Source: Mycolicibacterium brisbanense (lineage in GTDB: Bacteria > Actinomycetota > Actinomycetes > Mycobacteriales > Mycobacteriaceae). Taken from it: a DNA stretch of 64,000 nucleotides. The DNA lies in contig NZ_BCSX01000027.1 of the NCBI RefSeq assembly GCF_001570425.1, positions 1 through 64,000 of the forward strand, in the 5' to 3' direction. Below are positions 1-7,973 of this stretch, one piece after another (within the stretch, counting starts at the first letter, position 1; each line of letters opens with the position of its first letter). A model generated the notes under the pieces. It was not told where the DNA came from. It searched no databases and saw nothing but the letters and a program-made list of their open reading frames with translations. Position numbers and translations under genes: made by a program.

Positions 1-137
1 ACCAGCTTTGCTAGCCGATCACCAAACCGAACACAATCCTCGGAAAACGACACGACCACCGCAACCTCTCACATCGAGAGCATTGCGACGACCACGTGAA
101 CCCGCAGCGTGTCCGGGTACCTCCGCGTCTGCTCGCG

Positions 138-1157
138 CTAGTAGGTGATGGCCTCGATCAGGGGTGAGGGCTCATCCATCAAGGCCCAGAAGCGATCTCG
201 GATCGCCACGGTCAGCGGGCCGGGCTCGCCGGTGCCGATGGGCTCGCCGTCGAGGGTGTTGATCGGTGTGACGCCGCCCGCGGTGGTGACGGCCATGAGT
301 TCGTCGGCCTCGTAGAGCTCGTGGCTGGTCACGTCCCGCAGCGTGGCCTCGACGCCCATCTGCTCGGCGATCTCGAACACCGTCTTACGAGTGATGCCCG
401 GCAAGGCATTTCGTGACGGGGAGGCCAGCTTGCCGTCCTTGACGATGACGACGTTGAAGCCCGGCCCCTCGGCCACGCAGTTGTCGGCGTCCATCAGGAT
501 GGCGGTGCGGGCGCCGCGGTCCTTGGCCTCGAAGCTGGCCGCGGTGAGATCACCCCACTGGTAGTTCTTGATGGTCGGGTCGACGGTGTTGCGCCCGGCC
601 CGGCGCACATGCCGCGGCACGACGGCCGTGGTGCCGAAGATCTGCTCGGCAGGCGGGAAGGCCCACAGGTAGGGGATGGCGTAGATGTAGACCTGGTGGG
701 TGAGCTTGGTCAAGTCCTTCTCGCCCTTGCGTTTTCCGTATCCGCGAGTGACCGTCAGGTTGACGAACGACTCCCGCAGCTGCGACAGCGACACACACTT
801 CTTGGTGATCTCGGCGAGTTCGTCCTTGGAGTAACCGGGGTCCAGGCGCAGCTTGCGGGCACCGTCGAGCAGCCGGTCGAGATGGTCGCCGAGCCGGAAG
901 ATGTTGCCGTGCCAGACATGTGCGACGGTGTAGGTCAGGTCGGAATGGCCGAACCCGGTGTCGAAGATCGAGATCTTGGCGTCCTCGGCGGGGATGAACT
1001 CACCCTCGATCCACGCGGCGCCGCCCGCGAAGGGGCTCGACTCATCGAGTTCGTAGTCGCTGTACTGGATCACCGAGCCCGCCGGGGTGTCCTCACGGAT
1101 CGCACCGGGTTCGACGGCGACCAGGTTGCTGGTGCCGGCATCGCTGAGTGTGGTCAT
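138..1157 (-). CDS. (R)-selective amine transaminase (PLP fold type IV)
   Basis: Transfers the amino group of (R)-configured primary amines to a keto acid such as pyruvate; cytosolic PLP enzyme. The 339-residue protein has the class IV (BCAT/D-alanine transaminase) fold and reads almost identically, from memory, to the (R)-amine transaminase described from M. vanbaalenii. The FDTGFGHSDLTYTV segment (residues 65-78) and the RRAGRNTVDPTIKNYQWGDL block (185-204) are characteristic; K197 in TIKNYQ is the expected Schiff-base lysine. The ATG at 1157 is preceded on the minus strand by GAAAGGAC. It lies 48 nt downstream of an APC permease gene, so uptake and deamination of an amine are probably coupled. 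The physiological substrate is unknown. Confidence 0.92.
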   Translation of the reverse strand: MTTLSDAGTSNLVAVEPGAIREDTPAGSVIQYSDYELDESSPFAGGAAWIEGEFIPAEDAKISIFDTGFGHSDLTYTVAHVWHGNIFRLGDHLDRLLDGARKLRLDPGYSKDELAEITKKCVSLSQLRESFVNLTVTRGYGKRKGEKDLTKLTHQVYIYAIPYLWAFPPAEQIFGTTAVVPRHVRRAGRNTVDPTIKNYQWGDLTAASFEAKDRGARTAILMDADNCVAEGPGFNVVIVKDGKLASPSRNALPGITRKTVFEIAEQMGVEATLRDVTSHELYEADELMAVTTAGGVTPINTLDGEPIGTGEPGPLTVAIRDRFWALMDEPSPLIEAITY

Positions 1158-1205
1158 GACAGGTCCTTTCGGGGATTGGCGGTAGATACGAAGCAGGCGC
1201 GGGGA

Positions 1206-2714
1206 TCACACGGCGTGGGTCTTGACGTAGTCGGCACCGGCATCGCCGCGGCGCAGCCGCGCCTTGAGCCCGGTGGCCCACCAGGCGGCCGCGATGGCGG
1301 CGACGCCCAGGAAAACCCATTTGTTGTTGGTGAATTGGGGCAGGAAGAGCAGGGTGACGGCGACGGACAGGAAGACCACCAGGGCGGTGATGTAGAGCGG
1401 CAACCGGAACCGACCGAGATCGAATGTGCCGGGTTCGGCGGCGGGGATGGTGCCGCGCCGGTAGCCGACCAGCAGGCCGATGGTCTGCAGGATGTAGACG
1501 AAGAAGAACAGCAGTGACGCGATGCCGATGATGTAGTTGAACGCCTCTTCATTGACCAAGGCGGACAACAACAGCAGCGCAGACAGGCAGCCCAGCCCGA
1601 TCACCGCGTAGGTCGGCGTCTTGCGGGTCGGCGAGACGTGGCGCCAGATGTGCGAGAACGGCAGCATGTTGTCGCGGGCCATCGAGTAGGTGAGCCGGGT
1701 GGCGACCAGGATGTTGGCCAGCAGGCAGGCCAGGATGTTCGTCAGAGCCACGGCGACAACGATTTTCGTGACGACCGGGCCGGCCTGCTGGTTGATGATC
1801 TCCTCGATCGGCGCGGCCTGGTTGGCCTCGACCGCACCGGCGTCGCGGATCGCCAGCACATACACGATGTACATCAGCAGTTCGATGACGATGGAGGTCA
1901 CCAGCGCGTAGAACATCGTCCTTGGCACGACCTGGCGGGCATTGCGGGTCTCCTCGGCGACATCGGCACCGGACTCCACGCCGATCAACCCGAAGAACGG
2001 TCCGAGCGCAGCCGCTAGCCACGCCAGCACGTAGGAGTCCTTATCGCCGGACTCACCGCCGGTGAACAGCACCGAGATGGGCTGATGATGTTCGGGCGCC
2101 GAGAACGCGATGATCGCGACCAGCAGGGTGGCGCCGACCGTGATGACGAGTTCGAGGCTGACGCCGATGTTGTTCACCATGGTCGCGAAGCGGACACCGT
2201 AGATGTTGATCAGGACGCAGACGAAGACGACGCCGATGGCGAGCAGGATCTGGGCGCTCTGGCTCATGGTCCAGCCGAACAGTCCACCGAGATAGCCCGA
2301 CAGGATGAAGCCGACACCGGTCATGCCGCAGACCCAGCCCATCAGCGCGACGAACCCGGTGAACCAGGCCAGGTCGGGTCCGTTGATCCGGCTGATCCAC
2401 TGATACGAGTAGCCCGCCAGCGGCAGCTTCGCGGTCAGGTCGGCGGCGATCAACGCCCACAGGGCGAACACCGCGCCGGCCAGCAGCAGGGTCCACACGA
2501 ACGGTCCGCCCGCCGTGAAGTAGCCGGCACCGAAGCCGGTGAACACCGCGGTGGTGGCGCTGATGGTGGCGAATCCGATGGCGAACGAAGCCAGCTTGCC
2601 GACCGACCGGTCCAGCTTCTGGGTGTAGCCCAACTCAGCCAGCTTGGCGTCCTCAGCGTCCAGCGGCAGGTCAGGGTTGGGTGAATGAGTGGATGAAGCC
2701 AGTGCGTCGGTCAT
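1206..2714 (-). CDS. APC-family amino acid/amine permease
   Basis: Integral membrane importer of about 12 helices, APC superfamily, with the usual unwound-helix glycine segment GFATISATTAVFTG early in the protein (about residues 47-60). About 502 residues, normal for the family. I place the start at the ATG at 2714 because GGAG (2723-2720 on the minus strand) sits 5 nt before it; the in-frame GTG at 2720 would overlap that ribosome site. The transaminase gene follows after 48 nt and the LysR gene lies upstream on the same strand, so an amine or amino acid used by the transaminase is the likely cargo. The cargo is inferred from context only. Confidence 0.88.
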   Translation of the reverse strand: MTDALASSTHSPNPDLPLDAEDAKLAELGYTQKLDRSVGKLASFAIGFATISATTAVFTGFGAGYFTAGGPFVWTLLLAGAVFALWALIAADLTAKLPLAGYSYQWISRINGPDLAWFTGFVALMGWVCGMTGVGFILSGYLGGLFGWTMSQSAQILLAIGVVFVCVLINIYGVRFATMVNNIGVSLELVITVGATLLVAIIAFSAPEHHQPISVLFTGGESGDKDSYVLAWLAAALGPFFGLIGVESGADVAEETRNARQVVPRTMFYALVTSIVIELLMYIVYVLAIRDAGAVEANQAAPIEEIINQQAGPVVTKIVVAVALTNILACLLANILVATRLTYSMARDNMLPFSHIWRHVSPTRKTPTYAVIGLGCLSALLLLSALVNEEAFNYIIGIASLLFFFVYILQTIGLLVGYRRGTIPAAEPGTFDLGRFRLPLYITALVVFLSVAVTLLFLPQFTNNKWVFLGVAAIAAAWWATGLKARLRRGDAGADYVKTHAV

Positions 2715-2786
2715 GATCACTCCAGGTCAGGTAAGGCAAGTGAACGACTGATGTAAGGAAATCGCCACCGGTCGGCAACCGGAAGT

Positions 2787-2821
2787 TCCATCTTTTGATG
2801 GAGTGATAACCGTGCGTTATC
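2787..2821. promoter_or_regulatory. Two adjacent inverted repeats between LysR and permease genes
   Basis: TCCATC-TTTT-GATGGA lies at 2787-2802 and GATAAC-CGTGC-GTTATC at 2805-2821, the second overlapping the stop codon of the LysR gene. Neither is followed by a T-run on the minus strand, so an operator (possibly for the LysR protein) is more likely than a strong terminator. Function is inferred. Confidence 0.4.
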
Positions 2822-3749
2822 AGTGCTGCGTGGCGGGTACGGCCACTTCTTCGCCCTCGCCGAAATTCCATTCCTGCTGCACATGCCGGATCAGTGCGTC
2901 GGCCTGCGGCGTGATCGCGGCGGGGTGCCACGCCAGCGCGACATGGCTGGCCGGCCGATCGACGATGGGCACGTAGACGATGCCGGGCCGATCGTAGAAC
3001 CGCGCCACCGACGACGTGGTGAAGCTGATGCCCAACCCGCGCGCGATCGACGTCGTCTCCGCCTCGTACGTCGCCGCCACCGCCGCGATGGTCGGCGGAC
3101 GGTTGCCCCGGGCGTCCATCGCCAGCCAATAGTCCCGCCAGGTACCCGCCGTGACCGGCGCGCACACGATGGGATCGTCGAGCAGCTCGGCGATTGCGAC
3201 CTCGGTGCGGTCGGCCAGCCGATGATCGCGCGGCAGGCACGCCACCCAGGTCTCGGAGTCGAGGATCAGCATGCGGTGCTCCGGCAGATCCACCGGCGGC
3301 CGGATGAGCGCCACATCGGTGGTCCCCGACGCCAGCCCCGCGGTCGGGTCGGCGAAGTCGAATTCGATGGGTTCGACGCGGACGTCGGGATAGGCGGCCT
3401 CGAAGTGCCGGACGATCCGGAACAGCAGGTCGGCGCCGGTGCCGATGAGATACCCGACCCGCAACCGGCCCTGGCGGGTACCCGAGAGCGTCACGAGGTT
3501 GGCCACCACCGCGTCGACACCGGCCAGGGCCTGCTGCACCTGCGGAAGCCAGGCCGCGCCGAGATCGGTCAGCGCGACCTCGCGGGTGTTGCGGTTGAGC
3601 AGCACCACCCCGAACGCCTGCTCCAACTGTTTGATGGCCGTCGACAACGCGGGCTGGGTGATGAACAGCCGCTCAGCCGCGCGCCGGTAGTTGAGCTCTT
3701 CACCCAGCACCGCGAAGTACCGCAGTTGACGCAGGGTGACGTCGGTCAT
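2820..3749 (-). CDS. LysR-type transcriptional regulator
   Basis: 309 residues, typical LTTR size. The N-terminal winged helix-turn-helix (about residues 1-60, MTDVTLRQLRYFAVLGEELN then RAAERLFITQPALSTAIKQLE) is canonical, followed by a two-lobed effector-binding domain. It lies immediately upstream of, and co-directional with, the permease and transaminase genes, unlike the usual divergent arrangement. It probably controls amine uptake and transamination in response to a small ligand and may act on the inverted repeats in the 105-bp gap between the two genes. Ligand unknown. Confidence 0.88.
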   Translation of the reverse strand: MTDVTLRQLRYFAVLGEELNYRRAAERLFITQPALSTAIKQLEQAFGVVLLNRNTREVALTDLGAAWLPQVQQALAGVDAVVANLVTLSGTRQGRLRVGYLIGTGADLLFRIVRHFEAAYPDVRVEPIEFDFADPTAGLASGTTDVALIRPPVDLPEHRMLILDSETWVACLPRDHRLADRTEVAIAELLDDPIVCAPVTAGTWRDYWLAMDARGNRPPTIAAVAATYEAETTSIARGLGISFTTSSVARFYDRPGIVYVPIVDRPASHVALAWHPAAITPQADALIRHVQQEWNFGEGEEVAVPATQH

Positions 3750-3786
3750 GCGGCAAGGCTATCCCGCCGAACCACCCTGCTCGGCC

Positions 3787-4194
3787 CTAGAAGTCGGGGA
3801 CCGGGTCGCCGACGCGGTAGGCCTCGATGGCGTCGAGGTGCTCGACGAACTCGTCGTGCCCGAACTCGTGACTGTCGGTGTGGCCGACGAACACCACTCG
3901 CACCACCGCGCCGTCCTCGGCCGCGTCGAGCCACAGCGAGGTGACCGGCAGGCCGTCGTCGACCTGCGCGCCAGACGGTTCGTAGAACCACGCGGCGACC
4001 TCGTCACCGGAGGTTTCCTCGTCAAAAGTCCAGCCGCGCTCGGTGATTCGCTCATCGAATTCGGCCAGATCGGCAACGACGGCGTCCTGGATGGCCGACA
4101 GTTGTTCGACGACCTCCTGAGGCACCCAGCGCGAGTTCTGGGTGGCCTGCCGCTTCTTGCGACGGGCCTTCTTCGCATCGGAGCCGCGGGACAC
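3787..4194 (-). CDS. Conserved hypothetical protein, last gene of metZ operon
   Basis: 135 residues, not recognised. It begins with a very basic segment (KKARRKKR, residues 8-15), then a mixed alpha/beta region rich in Asp and Glu, and ends in PVPDF. There are no membrane segments, no signal peptide and no obvious catalytic motif. The GTG start at 4194 is only 3 nt after the metZ stop, and TGAGG spanning that stop can serve as ribosome site, so it is translated with metZ. A role in sulfur metabolism is suggested by position only. Confidence 0.75.
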   Translation of the reverse strand: MSRGSDAKKARRKKRQATQNSRWVPQEVVEQLSAIQDAVVADLAEFDERITERGWTFDEETSGDEVAAWFYEPSGAQVDDGLPVTSLWLDAAEDGAVVRVVFVGHTDSHEFGHDEFVEHLDAIEAYRVGDPVPDF

Positions 4195-4197
4195 GCC

Positions 4198-5433
4198 TCA
4201 GCCCAGGGCCTGGTCGAGATCGGCGATCAGATCCTCGGTGCCTTCCAGCCCGACGGAGATGCGCACCACGCCGTCACCGAGCCCGATCGCCGCGCGCCCC
4301 TCGGGCCCCATGGCCCGGTGAGTCGTCGTGGCGGGGTGGGTGATGAGGGTCTTCGCATCGCCCAGGTTGTTGGAGATGTCGATGACGCGCAGCTTGTCGA
4401 GCACCTCGAAGGCCCGCTCCTTGCCGCCGTCGAGTTCGAAGGTGACGACCGTGCCGCCGCCCCGCATCTGCCGCTTGGCCAGGTCGTATTGCGGATGTGA
4501 CTCCAGGAACGGGTATTTCACCCAGTTGACACCCGGCTTGCCCTCCAGGAACTCCGCGACCCGAAGCGCCGACCGGTTTGAGTAGTCCACCCGAACAGCA
4601 AGAGTCTCAAGGCCTTTGAGCAACGTCCAGGCGTTGAACGCACTGATCGCCGGGCCCGTGTGACGCATGAGCTTCTGCACCGGGCCGTCGATGTACTCCT
4701 TGTCGCCGAGGATGGCCCCACCGAGCACGCGGCCCTGGCCGTCGATGTGCTTGGTGCCCGAGTACACCACGACGTCGGCGCCCAGCGGCAGGCCCTGCTG
4801 CAGCAGCGGGGTGGCAAAGACGTTGTCCAGCACCACCTTTGCTCCGGCGGCATGGGCCAGTTCGCAGACCGCGGCGATATCGACGAGCGACTGCATCGGG
4901 TTGGACGGCGTCTCGAAGAACACCGCCTGCGTCGGCACCGACAACGCCTCCTCCCACTGGGAGAGATCGTCGCCGTCGACGAACACCGTCTCCACACCCC
5001 ACCGGGGCAGGATCTCGTTGCACACCACGAAGCACGAGCCGAACAGGCTGCGGGCGGCCACCAGGCGGTCACCCGCGCCCAACAGCGCGCCGAGCGCCGT
5101 GAACACCGCGGCCATCCCGGTGGCGGTGGCGAAGCACGCCGGAGCGTCTTCGATCAGCCGCAGCCGCTCCTCGAACATCGAGATGGTCGGGTTGCCGTAT
5201 CGCGAGTACACGAAGCGGTCGATCTCGCCGGTGAACGCCTTTTCGGCGGCCGCCGCGTTCTCGTAGACGTATCCGGATGTGAGGAACAGGCCCTCGGCCG
5301 TCTCTTCGAACTCCGACCGGAGCAGGCCGCCGCGCACCCCGATGGTGGCCTGGCTGACGCCGTCGGGCAGCGGTGCGGGGATCCGCACTGATGGGACAGA
5401 GGACACAGAGGGCACAGAAGGGTTGTCAGTCAT
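4198..5433 (-). CDS. metZ: O-succinylhomoserine sulfhydrylase
   Basis: PLP enzyme of the Cys/Met metabolism family that makes homocysteine from O-succinylhomoserine and sulfide, the direct sulfhydrylation route to methionine. 411 residues. YSRYGNPT (76-83) and SGTKH with the PLP lysine K228 are diagnostic, with D203 expected to contact the cofactor nitrogen. The ATG at 5433 has GAGG just upstream; an in-frame extension further upstream has no family similarity and overlaps the rhodanese gene, so I reject it. The N-terminus carries a small Pro-Ser-Val repeat (about 5-16). It lies 4 nt after the rhodanese gene, the same order as Rv0389-Rv0391. Confidence 0.95.
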   Translation of the reverse strand: MTDNPSVPSVSSVPSVRIPAPLPDGVSQATIGVRGGLLRSEFEETAEGLFLTSGYVYENAAAAEKAFTGEIDRFVYSRYGNPTISMFEERLRLIEDAPACFATATGMAAVFTALGALLGAGDRLVAARSLFGSCFVVCNEILPRWGVETVFVDGDDLSQWEEALSVPTQAVFFETPSNPMQSLVDIAAVCELAHAAGAKVVLDNVFATPLLQQGLPLGADVVVYSGTKHIDGQGRVLGGAILGDKEYIDGPVQKLMRHTGPAISAFNAWTLLKGLETLAVRVDYSNRSALRVAEFLEGKPGVNWVKYPFLESHPQYDLAKRQMRGGGTVVTFELDGGKERAFEVLDKLRVIDISNNLGDAKTLITHPATTTHRAMGPEGRAAIGLGDGVVRISVGLEGTEDLIADLDQALG

Positions 5434-5437
5434 GTCC

Positions 5438-5848
5438 TCAACTCTGCTTCCAGGGCAAACCGACGGCCTTCCAGCCGGTACCGCCGCGGTGGCGGTTCTC
5501 GTCGAGGTTGCCCTCGAAGCCGTCGAGCACGTTGTAGGAGGGGTGGTAGCCGGCAGCGGTCGCCGCCTCGGCGGCACCGATCGAGCGGTTGCCGGAGCGA
5601 CACAGGAAGACCACGGGGCGGTCACCGGATTCGACCTTCCCCCGCAGATCCTCGACGAACGCATCGTTGTGGCTGCCGTCGGTGCGGTTCCACTCGATGT
5701 AGACCACGTCGCGGCCCAGCTGGCTCAGATCCGGAACGCCGACGAAGCGCCACTCGGCATCGGTCCGACAATCCACCAGCACGGCGCGCGGGTCCTCACT
5801 CAGCAGTTTCCAAGCCTCCTGCGGCGTGATGTCACCTGCATAGCTCAC
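5438..5848 (-). CDS. Rhodanese-like sulfurtransferase (Rv0390-like)
   Basis: Single-domain rhodanese with the persulfide loop CRSGNRS, whose Cys is the sulfur carrier; cytosolic. I choose the GTG at 5848, giving 136 residues beginning with SYAGDITPQEAW after the start as in the M. tuberculosis ortholog; it overlaps the upstream stop as GTGA. An ATG at 5884 would add 12 residues lying inside the upstream gene. Directly followed by metZ, so it may deliver or detoxify sulfide or persulfide for homocysteine synthesis. That role is inferred from gene order. Confidence 0.88.
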   Translation of the reverse strand: MSYAGDITPQEAWKLLSEDPRAVLVDCRTDAEWRFVGVPDLSQLGRDVVYIEWNRTDGSHNDAFVEDLRGKVESGDRPVVFLCRSGNRSIGAAEAATAAGYHPSYNVLDGFEGNLDENRHRGGTGWKAVGLPWKQS

Positions 5849-6297
5849 GGCCGTGAGTCTTTCACACCACCGCAGACGCGCCATGCGCCGTCCTCGCGCA
5901 CGAAGGCCGTCTCGGCGTTGAGCTTGGTGTCGGGCGTCTTGTCGAAGTGATACACCACGGTCGCGGTGGCCCGGTCACCGTCGATGCGCACGCCCGTCAC
6001 GTCGTCGACGAACCGGGCGCCTTGCTTGCTCACCGAATCACGTTGCCGGGCAAGGAAATCAGCTTCGGTGCCACGTTGGTCACGACAGGTGTAGTCACCG
6101 AACGCGCTCCAGTTCTCGCGCTGCATGGCGTCGTTCTGCCCGACCGCGGCGCGCCCCACCCGCTGCTCCTCGGACAGGCCGTCGCCGCTGGACAGCAGAT
6201 TGGACACCACAATGGCGATCACGACGAGCACAATGATGGCCAACGCCCCGAGAAACGGCGCCATGGTGGGCCGGTCGACCGGCTCGTCGGCCGTCAC
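5845..6297 (-). CDS. Membrane-anchored protein with NTF2/DUF4878-like extracytoplasmic domain
   Basis: 150 residues: a short cytoplasmic N-terminus, one transmembrane helix (about residues 13-35, GALAIIVLVVIAIVV), then an external domain of about 110 residues with two cysteines (YTCRD and WRVCGG) that could form a disulfide. The pattern (helix, alpha segment, DRATATVVYHF beta strands, terminal WRVC) resembles the mycobacterial Rv0361-type proteins; another member is encoded at 19014-19778 in this window. It overlaps the purT-like gene by 4 nt and the rhodanese GTG start by 4 nt, so it is firmly in the operon. Function unknown. Confidence 0.8.
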   Translation of the reverse strand: MTADEPVDRPTMAPFLGALAIIVLVVIAIVVSNLLSSGDGLSEEQRVGRAAVGQNDAMQRENWSAFGDYTCRDQRGTEADFLARQRDSVSKQGARFVDDVTGVRIDGDRATATVVYHFDKTPDTKLNAETAFVREDGAWRVCGGVKDSRP

Positions 6298-7604
6298 GAG
6301 AAGAGCTTGCGCAGGGCAGTGCCCACCCGTCGGGCCCGGTCGCGCGCGACGATGACATCCGGCGCGGTCGCCAGAGCCACCCCGAGCCGCTGCTTGCCGT
6401 CGGACTCGTCGCCGCGGCCGAACAGCCGCACGTCGCTTTCCGAGGTGGCCAACGCGTCGGCGAGCACCGCGGTGACGTTGCTCGGGTCGGCGGGCTCGGC
6501 CGTGCCGTAGCTGACCTCGGCGGCGGCCGGCGAGATCATGATGGTGTCGACCGCCAAACCGAGGATCGCCCTGGCGTGCAACTCGTACTGGGACAGCCGC
6601 TGCGAACGCACGGTGACCAGGCCGCTGTCCCCCGGGCCGACCCGGACATCGGCGAAGTACACGTCGTCACCCTGCACCAGCAGCTCGACGGCGAAGACGC
6701 CGCGCCCGCCCAGCGAGTTGACGATGCGCGCGGCGATGGACTTCGCGCCGTCCATCGCGGCAGGCGCGAGCTGCTGCGGCTGCCACACCTCCAAGACGTC
6801 GGCGTCGTCGGCGCGGTGGCCGATGGGTTCACAGAAATGCACGCCCGGTCCGGTGGGGCCGGTGGTGCGGATGACGAGCAGGGTGACCGCGTGTTCGACC
6901 TCGACCACCGACTCGGCGAGCACCCGCATGATCCCACCCGCAGAGGTCGCACGCTCCCACGCCGGCTCGATGTCATCGGGCCGCAGCAACACCGACTGGC
7001 CGTCGTCCAGTGAACCCGCGACCGGCTTGACCAGCAGCGGGTATCCGGCATGTTCGGCGACAGCCGTCAGCTCGTCGACCGACCCGGCAAACCAGAACGG
7101 CACGGTCGGCAACCCGAGCTCGTCGGAAGCCAGCCGGCGCAGACCCTCCCGGTCCTGGCTGAGCCGGATGCTGCGCGGCGTCGGCAGCACCTCGGTGTCG
7201 CCTTGTTCGGCCACCGCGATCAAGGCGTCCGCCGCGACCGACCCGGACTCGGTCACCACGTAGTGCGGACGCTCACGTTCGACCAGCGCGGCGAGTTCTT
7301 CCGGGTCGTCTCCTCGGTCCACCGCGATGACGGCAACGCCCAGCCGCTCGCACGCCAGCGCCAGCTCACGGCTGGATTCACCGGCGCCCAGCATGAGCGC
7401 GGTGGTCTGCCGTGGCGTGGGCGGCGCGGGTTCCTCCGGCTCAGGTTCCGCCGGGGTGCCCTCGGGCTCGGCTTGTGCCGTCGGCTCTACCTCCGCCGGG
7501 GTCTCGGGCTCCACCGCTTCCGACGCAGAAGGTTCCTGCGCCGCTTCGGCTTCTTCGGTCTTCTCGCCGGCCTCTTCGAGGGCTGCGTCAGTCGAGTCAC
7601 TCAT
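6294..7604 (-). CDS. purT: PurT-like formate-dependent GAR transformylase, divergent ATP-grasp protein
   Basis: By overall alignment and synteny (upstream of rhodanese-metZ, as Rv0389) this is PurT, the ATP-grasp enzyme that formylates glycinamide ribonucleotide with formate. REGLRRLASDELGLPT, VHFCEPIGHR and EVWQPQQL match the family. Several functional motifs look eroded compared with E. coli PurT as I remember it: the glycine-rich ATP loop SSSGKGQ reads GSLDDGQ (197-203), SPRPHDTG reads RVGPGDSG (321-328), and about 20 residues after AVDR are missing. Residues 1-66 are an extra Glu/Ala/Pro-rich acidic tail. Catalytic activity is doubtful; orthology is fairly sure. Confidence 0.8.
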   Translation of the reverse strand: MSDSTDAALEEAGEKTEEAEAAQEPSASEAVEPETPAEVEPTAQAEPEGTPAEPEPEEPAPPTPRQTTALMLGAGESSRELALACERLGVAVIAVDRGDDPEELAALVERERPHYVVTESGSVAADALIAVAEQGDTEVLPTPRSIRLSQDREGLRRLASDELGLPTVPFWFAGSVDELTAVAEHAGYPLLVKPVAGSLDDGQSVLLRPDDIEPAWERATSAGGIMRVLAESVVEVEHAVTLLVIRTTGPTGPGVHFCEPIGHRADDADVLEVWQPQQLAPAAMDGAKSIAARIVNSLGGRGVFAVELLVQGDDVYFADVRVGPGDSGLVTVRSQRLSQYELHARAILGLAVDTIMISPAAAEVSYGTAEPADPSNVTAVLADALATSESDVRLFGRGDESDGKQRLGVALATAPDVIVARDRARRVGTALRKLFS

Positions 7605-7628
7605 CGCGCCACCAAGACTGCCAGATCG

Positions 7629-7931
7629 TCATCCGACACGATGGTCGATGTAGCACCAACGCCAGCTCTCGCCCGGTTCCGCCGACCGCATGACGGCATG
7701 GCCCGTCTGCTTGAAGTGCGCGGTGGCGTGCTGGTGCGGGCTGGAGTCACAGCAGCCGACGTGCCCGCACGTCATGCACATCCGCAGGTGGGCCCAGTTG
7801 TTCTCGCCGTCCTGCGCGCATTCCTGACACCGCCCGGGGGTAATCGGTTCAGGCTCGTCCACGGCGGCGGCGAGGTGCTCACAGGTCTTGGGCACCGCGA
7901 TCGGTTCGCGCCGGCGTGATCTCCTCAACAT
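7629..7931 (-). CDS. UBP-type zinc-finger protein
   Basis: 100 residues dominated by a ZnF-UBP fold: Cys and His ligands in CEHL, CQEC, CMTCGHVGCC and HQHATAHFKQTGHAV. In eukaryotes this fold binds ubiquitin C-termini; bacterial stand-alone copies have no defined partner. I start at the ATG at 7931 (MLRRSRRR) because residues further upstream in the same frame are non-homologous and would overlap the divergent antiporter gene. It is transcribed away from the antiporter gene across a 42-bp gap. Function unknown. Confidence 0.82.
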   Translation of the reverse strand: MLRRSRRREPIAVPKTCEHLAAAVDEPEPITPGRCQECAQDGENNWAHLRMCMTCGHVGCCDSSPHQHATAHFKQTGHAVMRSAEPGESWRWCYIDHRVG

Positions 7932-7973
7932 GTTGATCAAGGATAGGACCGGACGCGAAGGAGGATCGACGAC
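7932..7973. promoter_or_regulatory. Compact divergent intergenic region
   Basis: Only 42 bp separate the two start codons. AAGGAGG at 7958-7964 is a near-perfect ribosome site for the antiporter gene, 9 nt before its GTG. The minus-strand gene has little room for a leader. No clear operator is visible. Confidence 0.5.

Noticed and set aside
66..80. CTCTC-N5-GAGAG hairpin as terminator of the transaminase gene
   Set aside because: The stem is only five bp and lies 58 nt past the stop with no T-run; too weak to report as a feature.
609..1517. 302-codon plus-strand frame over the transaminase gene
   Set aside because: Rich in Gly, Arg, Glu and Asp, no domain, and it runs into the permease gene; the minus-strand transaminase is unmistakable.
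5434..5664. Upstream extension of metZ by 77 codons
   Set aside because: The added residues are Arg/Ser/Thr/Pro-rich and lie inside the rhodanese gene; the ATG at 5433 has a good ribosome site.
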